From the NCBI GenBank assembly GCA_900660155.1, contig CABFPE010000035.1, positions 368,391-432,390 of the forward strand: a stretch of 64,000 bases of DNA. Reading direction: 5' to 3'. This DNA comes from Hofstenia miamia (lineage: Eukaryota; Xenacoelomorpha; Acoela; Hofsteniidae). A program made the position numbers and the translations under genes. Positions within the stretch are counted from its first letter, which is position 1; each line of letters opens with the position of its first letter. The notes beneath the pieces are model-generated. The model made no database searches, was not told where the DNA came from, and saw only the letters and a list, made by a program, of their open reading frames with translations. This document shows, piece after piece, positions 34,621-46,210 of this stretch.

Positions 34621-35590
34621 NCCATATATATCATACTTTTAAATTTGTCTATTGTGTTAGTTTATCATTATTGTTGAGATGGCAATGCTTTTAGAAACAA
34701 ACGCAATGTGTATTTACACATTTCACATGATCACATCTAAATTAATGGTTAATAAACAAGTTGTTATTAAAAACAAGATAACATTTACAAAAAACACATG
34801 ACAATTACTCACATGTTAGGAATAATATTATCAATGATTTTTATATCCTTTTTAAGATTTATACAATACATGTGTTATTATCTAATTTTCTAAGAATTCT
34901 GCATCTCATGAGCATTTGAAAATTCATACAATTTATTATTTTGAAAGCAAATAAAAACGATAATTTTTTACATTAATGCACTTTGTGTCAAGCTGAGGTA
35001 TTTATTTGTTGTGAGATTTTGTTCTTATAGTTGGCATCTCATTAATGTTTAATACTATTTGGGAAAGCAAACAAATTTTTATTATGTAAAGATAAATAAT
35101 TTTATCATTCTTTAACCACATGTACTTTCTGTGAAACAATTCAAACCTTTGTTAAACATTGATTGTATTCAACATATTGAAATATTTATTTTTATAAATA
35201 AAATCTGTATAAAATAATATCTGAATTTACAATAAAGATTACTCATATTTTTGTGCATTAATGTTTTTCTTACCAATTCTTGAAAGTTTATACTAATAAC
35301 CTCATGAAATTTTCATTTTGTTCAATGATGAAAAGATATCTTATTTTAACATAATATTCAGTTTTTACAATGATTTTTGACTAATTTGATCACTTGAATT
35401 CATGTATACAAATGGAAAAATTAAATGTATATCAGTACTGAAAGAATGGATTGACATCTACAAATGTAGAAAAGTCATAAGCCATGTAAACTCAGAGAAA
35501 GGAAAAACGTCGAAAAAAGTCTACAAATGTGAAATCATCAGAAAAGAAATGTAAGTCACAAACATGGAAAAACTTCAAAAAGAAATATAA

Positions 35591-35860
35591 GTGACAAAAG
35601 TAAAAAATGATATAGTTACTTTTCAACATTATCAGAGTGGTAGCATCCTGTTATTGGATCAAATACCCTTATTCACAGTATATAGTGTAAATGATCAGCC
35701 ATTCATTAATTATGAAAAGACTCATATAATTTATAAACCAATATCAAAGCCATTCATCAATAGAATTACAATTAGCTTCCATACATTGAATGGTGAGTTC
35801 ATTCATTTCAATGATACTAGCAGTATATATTTCACTCTTAATATCAAAGACACTGATTAA
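35591..35860 (+). CDS. Short open frame inside the Polinton-type element, tail-like of a virion protein (fossil)
   Basis: 89 residues beginning about 2 kb into the element. The C-terminal third, 'INRITISFHTLNGEFIHFND' followed by a short beta-strand-like ending 'FTLNIKD', resembles a short C-terminal motif (I-x-S-hydrophobic ... G-x-x-h-x-F-N-G/D ... F-x-L-x-I) that I recall from Polinton-associated proteins of other invertebrates. This is from memory and the match is weak. It could be the remaining 3' end of a capsid-related gene in an element that has lost the rest. Confidence 0.4.
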   Translation: MTKVKNDIVTFQHYQSGSILLLDQIPLFTVYSVNDQPFINYEKTHIIYKPISKPFINRITISFHTLNGEFIHFNDTSSIYFTLNIKDTD

Positions 35861-36519
35861 ATTTAAGTATAAGCAATTTTTTAAATGTAAAATAAAATAA
35901 GTTATTTGTTATTTTTAAATGTTTTGTATTAACAACCAATTTACTATAGTAATAATCCAAATTGTGAAAAATTCTAGTTTTATATGATTTGAAAGTGTTA
36001 TTTAATTGTAAAGGGATTTCATGTTTCAGAGATATAAATCTTTATGATGGGATGCTGTCAACATTTGAACAATAGATAACAAATTACGCTTTGTCTGTAG
36101 AGAGATTGTACACACAGCAGTATAATGGAATTTTACTGTGTTTATAGTTGTTTACATTCTTACAGTCTAATAATGGCCATACATAAACTATATTGACATT
36201 GTCTATGAAGCATATACCTTTCTACACATATCAATATACACAGCTGGCATACTGGAAATTCACATTGTTAAAACAAAGACAACTACTCTGAAAGATTTCA
36301 AACTTTTTGGTAAGCTATTTTTATAATTCAATCTCAGATATTGTTTTGATTCTTAACACTTTTTGCAATATGATCTCTAGTTAGCTTTACCAATATTTCT
36401 TTTAAAAACATAATCAATTTTATTTTAATAAATTGCTGCAAATTTGCAGTCTGATGCCAAATTTATTATAGACTTTATCATAAATAGAAACATCGTTTGT
36501 TTTATAATTTTTAATTGAA

Positions 36520-38534
36520 TTTCTTTAAACGAGTAATTGTCATGTGTTTTTTATTGTAAATGTCATCTCATTTTTAATAACAACTTGTTTATTAACCATT
36601 AATTTAGATGTGATTGTGTGAAATGTGTAAATACACATTGTGTTTGTTTCTTAAAGCATTGCCATCTCAACAATGATGATAAACTAACACAATAGACAAA
36701 TTTAAAAGTATGATATATATGGTCATTATAAGCAAAGTGTAGAATAAATTACATTTTTGTCTTGTCTTAAACATGTATGTGGGTTTTACTGCATATGTTT
36801 ATTAAATATTATTATTTATTTTTACTTGGAAATATTTTTTGATTCCACTTTTTAAACAAGTATGTAAATGTGGGAAATTAATACATGTAAATTAAGTAAA
36901 TGTGGGAAAGTAAAAAATGTAAAGTAAGTTAATGTGGGAAAGTAAAACTAAAAAAATGTAAGTTAATGTGGTAAAGTAAAACTAAAAAATGTAAGGTAAT
37001 GTGGGAAAGTAAAACTAAAAAAANNNNNNNNNNNNTAATGGCCATACATAAACTATATTGACATTGTCTATGAAGCATATACCTTTCTACACATATCAAT
37101 ATACACAGCTGGCATACTGGAAATTCACATTGTTAANAAATGTAAGTTAATGTGGTAAAGTAAAACTAAAAAATGTAAGGTAATGTGTGAAAGTAATACA
37201 TGTAAAGTAAGTTAATGTAGGAAATTAAAAAATGTAAAGTAAGTTAATGTGAGAAAGTAAAAAATGCAAAGTAAGTTAATGTGGGAAAGTAAAACTAAAA
37301 AAATGTAAGTTAATGTGGTAAAGTAATACTAAAAAAATGTAAGGTAATGTGGGAAAGTAATANTAACACTTTTTGCAATATGATCTCTAGTTAGCTTTAC
37401 CAATATTTCTTTTAAAAACATAATCAATTTTATTTTAATAAATTGCTGCAAATTTGCAGTCTGATGCCAAATTTATTATAGACTTTATCATAAATAGAAA
37501 CATCGTTTGTTTTATAATTTTTAATTGAATTTCTTTAAACGAGTAATTGTCATGTGTTTTTTATTGTAAATGTCATCTCATTTTTAATAACAACTTGTTT
37601 ATTAACCATTAATTTAGATGTGATTGTGTGAAATGTGTAAATACACATTGTGTTTGTTTCTTAAAGCATTGCCATCTCAACAATGATGATAAACTAACAC
37701 AATAGACAAATTTAAAAGTATGATATATATGGTCATTATAAGCAAAGTGTAGAATAAATTACATTTTTGTCTTGTCTTAAACATGTATGTGGGTTTTACT
37801 GCATATGTTTATTAAATATTATTATTTATTTTTACTTGGAAATATTTTTTGATTCCACTTTTTAAACAAGTATGTAAATGTGGGAAATTAATACATGTAA
37901 ATTAAGTAAATGTGGGAAAGTAAAAAATGTAAAGTAAGTTAATGTGGGAAAGTAAAACTAAAAAAATGTAAGTTAATGTGGTAAAGTAAAACTAAAAAAT
38001 GTAAGGTAATGTGTGAAAGTAATACATGTAAAGTAAGTTAATGTAGGAAATTAAAAAATGTAAAGTAAGTTAATGTGAGAAAGTAAAAAATGCAAAGTAA
38101 GTTAATGTGGGAAAGTAAAACTAAAAAAATGTAAGTTAATGTGGTAAAGTAAAACTAAAAAATGTAAGGTAATGTGGGAAAATAATACATGTAAAGTAAG
38201 TTAATGTGGTAAAGTAAAACTAAAATTAAGTTAATGTGTGAAAGTAATACATGTAAAGTAAGTTAATGTGGGAAAGTAAAAAATGTAAAGTAAGTTAATG
38301 TGGGAAAGTATAACTAAATTAGGCCAGGTAAATTACTTCCATGACGTCAGTAAAACACCATTGGCAATATCCACAGCATCTCAGGTCAAAGACCACCCCT
38401 GTTGACCAATCAGAAAAAAGTGAGATCTCTTTGCCTCCACCTCTTGACCAATCAGAAAAAAGTGAAATCTCCTGGACTTGGCCTCTCTGCCAATCAGAAA
38501 AAAGTGAGATCTCCTGGAAGTCCCTTATACTACT
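36520..38534 (-). repeat. Right inverted arm of the Polinton-type element, with VNTR
   Basis: The reverse complement matches the left arm. It includes 'aatttagatgtgat' and 'tgccatctcaacaatgatga' (against the left 34.2 kb region), then the VNTR (unit 'taagttaatgtgggaaagta'), then 'ccatgacgtcagtaaaacac', then three copies of 'ccaatcagaaaaaagtgaga' before the end. Two N-joins at 37024-37035 and 37363 repeat parts of the arm (36171-36271 as 37036-37136; 36354-37002 as 37364-38012). Confidence 0.85.
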
Positions 38535-38540
38535 TTAGCT

Positions 38541-40454
38541 AGCCTATATTGAGCTTGTTACTATATGCAGTAGAGCAACAAAATGATAGCTAGCTAAGCA
38601 AGTAGTTAGATAAAAACTCCTAGTTGTTTACTTAACATGAGTGCAGCTCATAGTCAGGGGTGAAAAACCTTGAATTGTTCCCATTGTGGATTCCTGACCA
38701 CTACTCTACACACATTGCTTAGCTAGACATTTAGATAATAAATCAATTCCAAAGAATTTACTTCATCACCTTCTAAATTGTTTTGCAACTATTTATGCTT
38801 CCATTATAATTTAAATATAATGTAGATCATATGTGTGTCTCTTTTTAAAACTAACAAGAACTGATTTGTCCTCAGATTTTTGTCAAACATTTTGGCATCA
38901 GGCATTTGCTCATACATCAATTCAAATAAAAAATCTTAGTTAGTTAATCATTTTAATTATCTGATTTCTATTTATAATTTCTTTCATTTTATTTTTCAAT
39001 CATATTCTCATTTTTTGGAAATCAGCAGTCTTTTTTGAATATTTTTTCAATTAATAAATACTTCCTTGCCTAAAATTTACCATGCATTTTCCTTTTTTTG
39101 CAATGAATGGTTTACATTCTAATAGGTTTTTGCTGTTTAACAAAATATTAGAATGTTATTTGATATAATGATCAAATGCATCTCTTTATGTGATCATTGA
39201 AATATATCAAATGTTATAACAAATTAAAAATGTTGAATTCTCTAAGAGGGCTTAGCATTAATTGAAAACATGCATGAATTTTGATTCTCACTCTTCTACA
39301 CAAAAGAGGTGCTTGAATAACCAATCATTAGTATACAAATATATCAAAAATCATATATTCTGAGAGATTTTTATGTATTGGACAAGACATTAAATAATTT
39401 CTAAATTTTGCCAGTTGTATAAGTTTTGCTGAAAAAAGTATTCCACACTCCAAAACATAAAAACAACTTACCCTGATGAAGAGAAAATCAACCATCACTA
39501 TTACACTCTCTGTAAAGACAGAATATTTGAATTAAAAACATTTTATCTATTTAAGAAGACTGAAATTTCAACATTTTCATTTGCAAATGGGCTTTGTTGA
39601 ATTCATGTTTTTATTTCTAAAATGCAAAACGTTCAACTATTGCATCAATGCATAGATTACAGTAATTTATACATTCCAGATAGTAGTAAAATGGTATTAC
39701 ACTTGTCAATTTATTGACTCAAGTTGTTGGTTCAAGCCCAACCTATCTGATATAGTTGCTATTGTTTTATATTACTTAACAAAAACATCTCTTATTTTTT
39801 GTTAATAAAAAATATGTATTTGCACCTAAAATAAAATTACCCACTAAATTTCAATACAGTACTTGGCTTATAACATATATATTTTGACAGGTCATTCTGA
39901 CATCAGAAAACTTTAAGCCCAATTAACTTTTTGAGCTGTGCTCCAGCTTGCTGTGCATTACATTTTTGGAGGAAAAAACAATTTCCATTTTGCAAAATAA
40001 TTTTTACCACATGACTATATCTTGTTTGACTTTGGTACATGTTGTGAATTGAAACCATTCACCAACTTCTAATTCATAAATTGGAATGCATTGTAACCAA
40101 GGTTCTTCTAAAACCATTTTAAGTTCACTGACTACTACAGGGTATGATAATTTTTCCTCAGTCTTTAACAAAAATTTCACCTCAGATGCAGATATCTTGC
40201 TGTCTTTTCTTGTTGCCTTTGGTAAATGTCCACATGTTCTCTCTTTAGACAACCAAAAGAGTGAACAGAGTTGAAATTAACATGGATTTATTGGAGACTT
40301 TCAACATCTAAGCCAATCAAGATAATATAATATGACTGATATATTGAAGTGTGAAGGAATGAAAAATACAAGTGTATACATTTTTTAAAGTCATTTTGAA
40401 ATTGTAAATTGTGTTTGTAATATGTTTCATTACCTAATACACTGTTCATACATT
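38541..40454. other. Non-coding stretch with one weak open frame
   Basis: A/T-rich. An 82-residue minus-strand open stretch at 40004-40252 ('SYPVVVSELKMVLEEPWLQC' within it) has a protein-like composition, but I recognise no family and see no splice partners. It may be a degenerate transposon fragment. Confidence 0.35.
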
Positions 40455-40830
40455 TTTTTTACAGATATGAAAATTATTCATTTTGCAAAATATAATATGA
40501 CTTTGAATTTTCCCATTATTCAACAATGTATTAGTCAGCAAACATGATATATTGCCCTAATTATATTAACAGAAAAGCATTTTTAAAAATTGATTTGCTC
40601 TATTTAATTTTGTCAAAAAAAATTCTTGTCACCAATTATATTACTTTGCCCAAATCCTAGATATCAAAAATATGAAATTCATCAAAAAAATAATTTTGCT
40701 TAATTTAGTTTTGTCAAAGCATTTTATCACTAGATGGCGTCCAATAGAATTGCTTCATTTCCACATGGCAAATAGTCATATGTGTTACATGGACTTCAGG
40801 GTGTCCCATGGGAACGATGTCTCCCCATCA
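40455..40830 (+). repeat. Dispersed repeat family F, copy 2
   Basis: The most complete forward copy. It runs from 'gaaaattattcattttgcaa' through 'attagtcagcaaacatgata', 'ctctatttaattttgtcaaa', 'cccaaatcctagatatcaaa' and 'ctagatggcgtccaatagaa' to 'gtgtcccatgg'. It matches 30184-30560 reversed and, in its right half, 846-1057. Confidence 0.8.
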
Positions 40831-41050
40831 CCTTATTACTGCCATGGCTATTGCCATTCCTATTTTTTATACACTACCAGGTTCTACAATAGTTTCAGAC
40901 AACTGGCCACTTGTCCAAGACATTGTTAAGGTAAAATTATACCATCTTCCCTTTCTCATATCAGCCACACTCACATATATCATTAAAAAGAAGGCACTCT
41001 CAATAGTTTGAATATCAACAAATGACAGTCCCACAGAAGTAATAGTAGTA

Positions 41051-41090
<40 letters not shown>

Positions 41091-42224
41091 GATTTGATTT
41101 TGCTATTGCATTGAATGCAAATTTTGATTGCAACATTTATTATGTTGCTTCCACAGTTAACTAAATGATTGCACTAACTATTATAATGATTACAAATGTT
41201 ATTAAACATATTGAAAACACCTATATTTTAATACAAATTAAGTGCATTGAAATTTAATAAATGTATTATACGACTTGGCAGAAAATCTTTTCATTTTTAA
41301 GGGACTTGTCAATATATTCATTTTGGAATATACAATATGGTTGTCCATATTTTGTCATGTTTGAAATTTGCATTTGAACAATCTCATATGGTGGAATTTT
41401 GCTTAAAAATCAGTGTAAAAAATTTTTCAAATCTGTTGAATTTTAGATCCCCCTCAAAGGCCATGAAGTTTTGCACAAAGAATAGCCATAATTAGGTGAA
41501 GCCTCTCTTACCAAATATGTAATTCATTACATTTCCAGATTTTTAGCACTTCAAGGCTAAAGCCAACAAATTATCATTGATTAAGTGTCTTATGAGATTT
41601 CAAAAGCTCCACCATTGTACTTAGGTAATCTCCTAACACCCATTTCTCTAGAAGATTAAAATTTAAATGTTTTTTCTTATTGAGTTATGCAATTATGTGT
41701 TTCATAGATCAATAGAGTTTTGATAATATTAAAGCATAAATGAAGACAAATACACTGCAATAATTAACCATTTCTACAGACAGAAAGCATTTCTACTAAA
41801 TATGTAATGATAATACTTCTAAATGTCTGTGAATGTAGAGCAAAAAACAAAAGTACAAATTACAGTACAAAATCACTGAGTAATAAAAGAAGTACCAGTA
41901 AGTAAATGTTTCTAATATTCATTCAAATTAATTAAATCTTTGCAAAAACTAGCTTGAAGAGCTTGATTTTTTTAGTAATGTCATCAATGTACAGTAAGTT
42001 ATGCAAGTATTAATCACATGAGAATGAACAATTATAAATTTAATAAAGCAAATGTTCTGATACTAAGCACTACAAAAAACTAAAATTTGTACAAATAAAA
42101 AAAATTATTAATTGCACAATTATCACAAGTGAATACTTCTCAAGACACAATGCTTAATATATGTGAACTCCATAAGAAATTTTGCTAAGTTTTTGATGAG
42201 ATGATTCAATGAAAATTTTTATAT
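40831..42224. other. Intergenic, A/T-rich, with a (TA)n run
   Basis: Contains a (TA)n microsatellite at about 41055-41088 and otherwise nothing recognised. This is the downstream side of the chemoreceptor-like exon. Confidence 0.5.
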
Positions 42225-43061
42225 TTATTCAAGATTCTTGAAGATATCCCAAAAGAATTTGGTTACAAGTGTGGTGATTAGAGGAAGTAGTGATTTTCCT
42301 AAAAGGGTGAAGGCTTTTAAATATGTACTTTGCTTAAAGCCCCAAAACAAGTTCCATTCAAGGTTTACATAGAATACCGACTTTAATGCAGCATTTGTTC
42401 GATTTTTTAAGCTAAAATATTTTTCAGAAAGAGCAATTGATGCTACTGGAAACTCATTTACAGTCATCATCTGATCAATGAAGTCATTAGTTGTTAGCAT
42501 TCTTGAAATTTCATCAATAGGTTTTAAGATGAGTATTCTAAAATAGAACACATAAATAAGCAGAATTCGCACTGAGAGCCCAAATAATTCAGAAAATTTC
42601 AAAAGCTTGGAGTCTTCCATATGAAATTTCGCATTTGCAATGTAAAACCCATATTGGAGTGTAGAAAAAGCTTTGATCATTGTAAGAAATACAACTGTTT
42701 GGATATACTTGCAAAAAAATTGTTGAGTGTCGACAAATTCTTTTAAAAATGTCCTATAGTTTTCAAAAACCAAGTTTATTTCTGTGTAAGCTATTTCATA
42801 GTCAGCATTGGCTACAACCGCACGAAGAAAACAAGTCTTTAATTCGTTGTTCAATTTTTGGAGATTTTCAGCACTGTACATTGCTAAGTAAGCTATATTC
42901 AATATGAACGGAATAGATAAAATTAAAGTAAAAAATTCTGCGATCCATTGCATCAAAATTCCCAATTTTTCATACATAGTTGGCTTTTTTTCAATTGATA
43001 TATACAACCAAAGAAAATAGCTGATTTGCCCACCAATCACACTGAGAACTGCTAAACGAGC
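42225..43061 (-). CDS. Chemoreceptor-like (gustatory receptor family) membrane protein, large 3' exon
   Basis: About 275 residues open on the minus strand up to a stop at 42225. Hydrophobic segments alternate with charged loops. One lies at the start ('ISYFLWLYISI'), followed by a pair-length one ('FFTLILSIPFILNIAYLAMY'), 'YIQTVVFLTMIKAFSTLQYG', 'LSVRILLIYVFYFRILIL', and the C-terminal 'LGKSLLPLITTLVTKF'. The last segment sits where insect Gr proteins have their final helix with TYxxxxxQF; here the ending is T-x-x-x-T-K-F, so the signature is imperfect. The 5' side is an exon edge: the frame is open to about 43075, with AG acceptor candidates at 43042-43050. Earlier exon(s) are not found. The pieces at 61.5-62.8 kb align with it. 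Likely role: ligand-gated cation channel of sensory neurons. An odorant-receptor-like or other seven-helix protein is the alternative. Confidence 0.6.
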   Translation of the reverse strand, partial: ARLAVLSVIGGQISYFLWLYISIEKKPTMYEKLGILMQWIAEFFTLILSIPFILNIAYLAMYSAENLQKLNNELKTCFLRAVVANADYEIAYTEINLVFENYRTFLKEFVDTQQFFCKYIQTVVFLTMIKAFSTLQYGFYIANAKFHMEDSKLLKFSELFGLSVRILLIYVFYFRILILKPIDEISRMLTTNDFIDQMMTVNEFPVASIALSEKYFSLKNRTNAALKSVFYVNLEWNLFWGFKQSTYLKAFTLLGKSLLPLITTLVTKFFWDIFKNLE

Positions 43062-44040
43062 ACGAATTAAAATACATTAATCTCTAGGAAGGAATCATAT
43101 CAAGCAAAAAATGCAAATTACTTCTTCAGATATAATTAGTTTCATCCTAATACATCACTGAAAATGTGTCTGTAGTTAGTTATCTAAGCATGAAAAAACA
43201 GCCATTAATTCTTAAAATGATTATTTATTTGCAGCTGGAGACTGTGTATTTTTTTGCAGTCCAACACCAAGTGCATGACTCCCCCCCCCCTGCATATTGA
43301 TATGCAGAAAGCCTAAATATAACAGAAACCCTTAAAATACTTAGGGATGGCAAATTTGCGACAGACGGCCACATTAGAGGTCTGATGTATACATCAGCTA
43401 ATAATCATTTATGGTGCACATAATGTTTATGGGTTTCAATGATAAAATAAGCTAAAGTTTGAACATCACTATGATGATTGAGTTAGAGTAATACTAGTAT
43501 TTAGAAATCTAATAACATCACTGTCTTATTTTTCATAGCTTCTATATTGGCATGCATGATAATATATATCATAAACTATAATACGAATAGCATGATAATA
43601 TAACAGATAAATCAGCCATTACCTTCCTTGATTCAAATATTTGGCTTCCCAATTGGCAAAAAACCACAGTTGATGGAAAGAATGTTGAAATCAATGTGGT
43701 CTAGTGGGCCTGGCAGAGAAAGGGTCTAAAATAATACACATTGGACGGCCTGAGACAAGCCTGGATATTTTAACATCAAAATAAGTCTTATTTGTTAAGT
43801 TAAAAAGTCAATACTCTGCAAATTTAGATGTGAGCGGCTAGTTGCGTCATAACAAAATTTCAAAATTTATAATAAATATAATGCAATAGGCTTAGCATAA
43901 ATGTATTTTCATTATTTTTAGAACATCAATTATTTACCTTAAAAAGGAATTTTCATCACCACTACTGCAGTCAAGTATTAAAATTCTAACTACTCTAAGT
44001 TTTTCTTCATTTACTATTTTATGCATTTTCTAACCAATTA
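43062..44040. other. Upstream region of the chemoreceptor-like exon
   Basis: No convincing further exon was found. Includes a C-run ('actcccccccccc', about 43278) and ordinary A/T-rich sequence. Confidence 0.4.
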
Positions 44041-44051
44041 GATATACATAA

Positions 44052-44054
<3 letters not shown>

Positions 44055-44098
<44 letters not shown>
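44055..44098. repeat. (TA)n microsatellite
   Basis: About 20 TA units, adjoining the 3' side of the Penelope-like element. Confidence 0.95.
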
Positions 44099-44099
<1 letters not shown>

Positions 44100-44100
<1 letters not shown>

Positions 44101-46140
44101 TATGTATATGTATATATATGAACTTGAAAAATTCTTAGGAGTAAATATGTTTGAATTATGAAAATAAAATCTTTTATTATCAAAGTGTTAAGACATTCTA
44201 ATTTGTCATTTTCAAAATAACTAATCGCTGTTTTTTCCTTCTTTTTCAACATATATTTAGTTTGCCAATGTCCTTTTGCTTATTCAATAAAGGTCTTTCA
44301 ACGAATTTATTGCAATTTTTTCCGCTATTTTTGTTTCTTGATGCTTAATTATTACTTTAAAATTATTTCTTTTTGGTGAGTGTAAAAATATCTCTGAATT
44401 AAGATGACTTCGCATATGTTCTTCCATTCTTGTGCTTAAATGTCGTCTGGATTCAACGATGTATGAATAATTGCATTCATCACAATTGTAAATACAGATG
44501 ACAAATCAAGGGGTACTTTATCTTTGTTTGTGATGATATCTTGTCTTTTAAATGGTGTTAATATTGGACAAATTTTGATGCTAATAGATCTTTGTTTAAC
44601 ATTTCGAGTTGTTTCTTTAATGTTATGGCATTCTTTTTGATGTAAGGTATTGTCCAAAATATATTTTGCTTTTTCTATTTCATTTCATTGTTTATTTTTA
44701 TTGTATTTGAATTTAGCATTAATCACTTTGTTAATTAATTCTTGTGGAGAGCCATTTTTCATTAGATCATTATAAGTTTGTCTAAGCTCTTTGTGAAATT
44801 TCCATTATTTGAGCAACTTGTAAATATTTTATCTTCAAGATTCTTTACTGTATTATTCTTATGAACTTCATCACAGTATGACTTGAATGGTATATAAAGA
44901 TCTGTTTTTGTAGATTTTTGATACCAATTTGAAATTAGCTCATTTCTATTCTTTGATATTGTGGTATCTAGAAAGTTCAAACTATTATCAATTTCATGAT
45001 CGATTGAAAATTGAAGTTCTTTAGAAATGCCATTTAAGAAACTTAAAAAATTATCAGCTTTTTCTTTTGTTTTAATGTGGCAATGATGTCATCAAAATAT
45101 CGATGATAGATGATAGGTTGATTTTCATGACGTTCTATTTCATTTTCATTTATGTTCATTGCCAAATTGGCTATTGCAGGGCTTAGTGAGCATCCCATTG
45201 GCATACCATCAATTTGCTTGTATAAAATATTATTGAAAGTAAAATGAACATGCTTGCATGCTAATTTTAAAAGTTGATGTAAAACTTGATGATTGATTTC
45301 TAAACTATTCTCAGGAATGATGTTCAAAATGTGCTTTATGGTTTTTTCAAGTGGTATGTTAATAAGATCTTTTAGCTTTTAATTAAGTCTTCAGTATTTT
45401 TCAGAATATATTATTTGGAACAAATATTTATGTAGGTGATAGTTCTGATTGTCTATTATATTCAATATAGGTCTATATGGTGGATTTTTCAGATTCTTGT
45501 GAGTTTTTGCAAGAGCATACATTCTGGTATTTTACATCCTTTGCTATATAGTCGTTTATATAATTCTTTGCTGATGTTTCCTTTGTTCCTAACTTTATGA
45601 AGTTCACGATTGAAATACTCTTTTTCTGTTATGAAGAAATTGCATTTACTTCTTTTATCTAGATTGCGTAATATAAATTTACTAAGATCATTTAGAATTT
45701 CATTCATACTTTCTAGATATTTTGATTTATCTTAGACAATCACATTATTGCTTTTGTCAGATTTGCAAATGTATAATTTATTGTTATTACTTAGTTCTTT
45801 AAGTACACTTAACAGTTTAAAAAACTTTGGGTGGTATGCACACTTTGTTTTTTAGATAAGTATTTGAAATAGTTAGGATTTTTGGATTTCCATCTTAATG
45901 TTTCTTCTTGAGTAAAATTATTACAATGCTTCATCTTTTTAAAGAATGATTCTGTTTCAATCCTTGTTATAAATTTTTTTATTTTTGAAGGCCAAGACAT
46001 TTTCATCCCATAAGATAAAGCTTTTTTTGGAATATCTGTTAGACTTATTGAAGAAATTTTTACTATGGTGTCTTTTACTTGCAGTTTATTATCAATGCTT
46101 GATTTTGATGATAAACTGATTATTTTCCTTTGATGTTCTT
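44100..46140 (-). mobile_element. Penelope-like retroelement with GIY-YIG endonuclease (decayed)
   Basis: Minus-strand parts in order: N-terminal region (46.0-45.5 kb, 'FFKKMKHCNNFTQEETLRWK' and 'FFITEKEYFNRELHKVRNKG'); reverse transcriptase with 'VHFTFNNILYKQIDGMPMGC' and 'SLSPAIANLAM' (45.25-45.1 kb) and the catalytic 'YHRYFDDIIA' (about 45.09 kb); 'LDTTISKNRNELISNWYQKS' with 'TDLYIPFKSYCDEVHKNN' (44.98-44.85 kb), the thumb region of the family; then a GIY-YIG-type block 'YNCDECNYSYIVESRRHLST' followed by R-x-E-E-H (about 44.49-44.41 kb), with the CxxC and R...E-H spacing of Penelope endonucleases. Frames change several times, so it is inactive. It lies exactly between two (TA)n tracts, a plausible target preference. 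Confidence 0.9.
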
Positions 46141-46156
46141 TTCTATTGTTTACATA

Positions 46157-46168
46157 TATATATATATA

Positions 46169-46206
<38 letters not shown>
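46157..46206. repeat. (TA)n microsatellite
   Basis: Two TA tracts separated by a single C, on the 5' side of the Penelope-like element. A single N follows at 46210. Confidence 0.95.
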
Positions 46207-46207
<1 letters not shown>

Positions 46208-46210
46208 TGN

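Larger units (their letters stand above)
33582..38534. mobile_element. Polinton-type non-autonomous element with VNTR-filled terminal repeats (fossil)
   Basis: The two ends are exact inverted repeats for the first 45 bases or so (AGTAGTATAAGGGACTTCC... at 33582; its complement ends at 38534). They continue as long arms (about 33582-34370 and 36520-38534) with the same order: 'ttttttctgattggttgaga' repeats, 'ctgacgtcatggaagtta', a VNTR of 'actttcccacattaactta', and unique sequence. The flanking hexamers TTGGCT (33576-33581) and TTAGCT (38535-38540) differ at one base. AG ends and a 6-base duplication are Polinton hallmarks. The interior has no Polinton core genes, only a short open frame. The assembled length is inflated by false duplications; the true length is probably about 3.5 kb. 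Broken or reduced internally, but both ends present. Confidence 0.8.

Noticed and set aside
40004-40252. 82-residue minus-strand open frame with protein-like composition
   Set aside because: No domain, no splice partners and no second copy in the window; kept only as a remark in the surrounding stretch.
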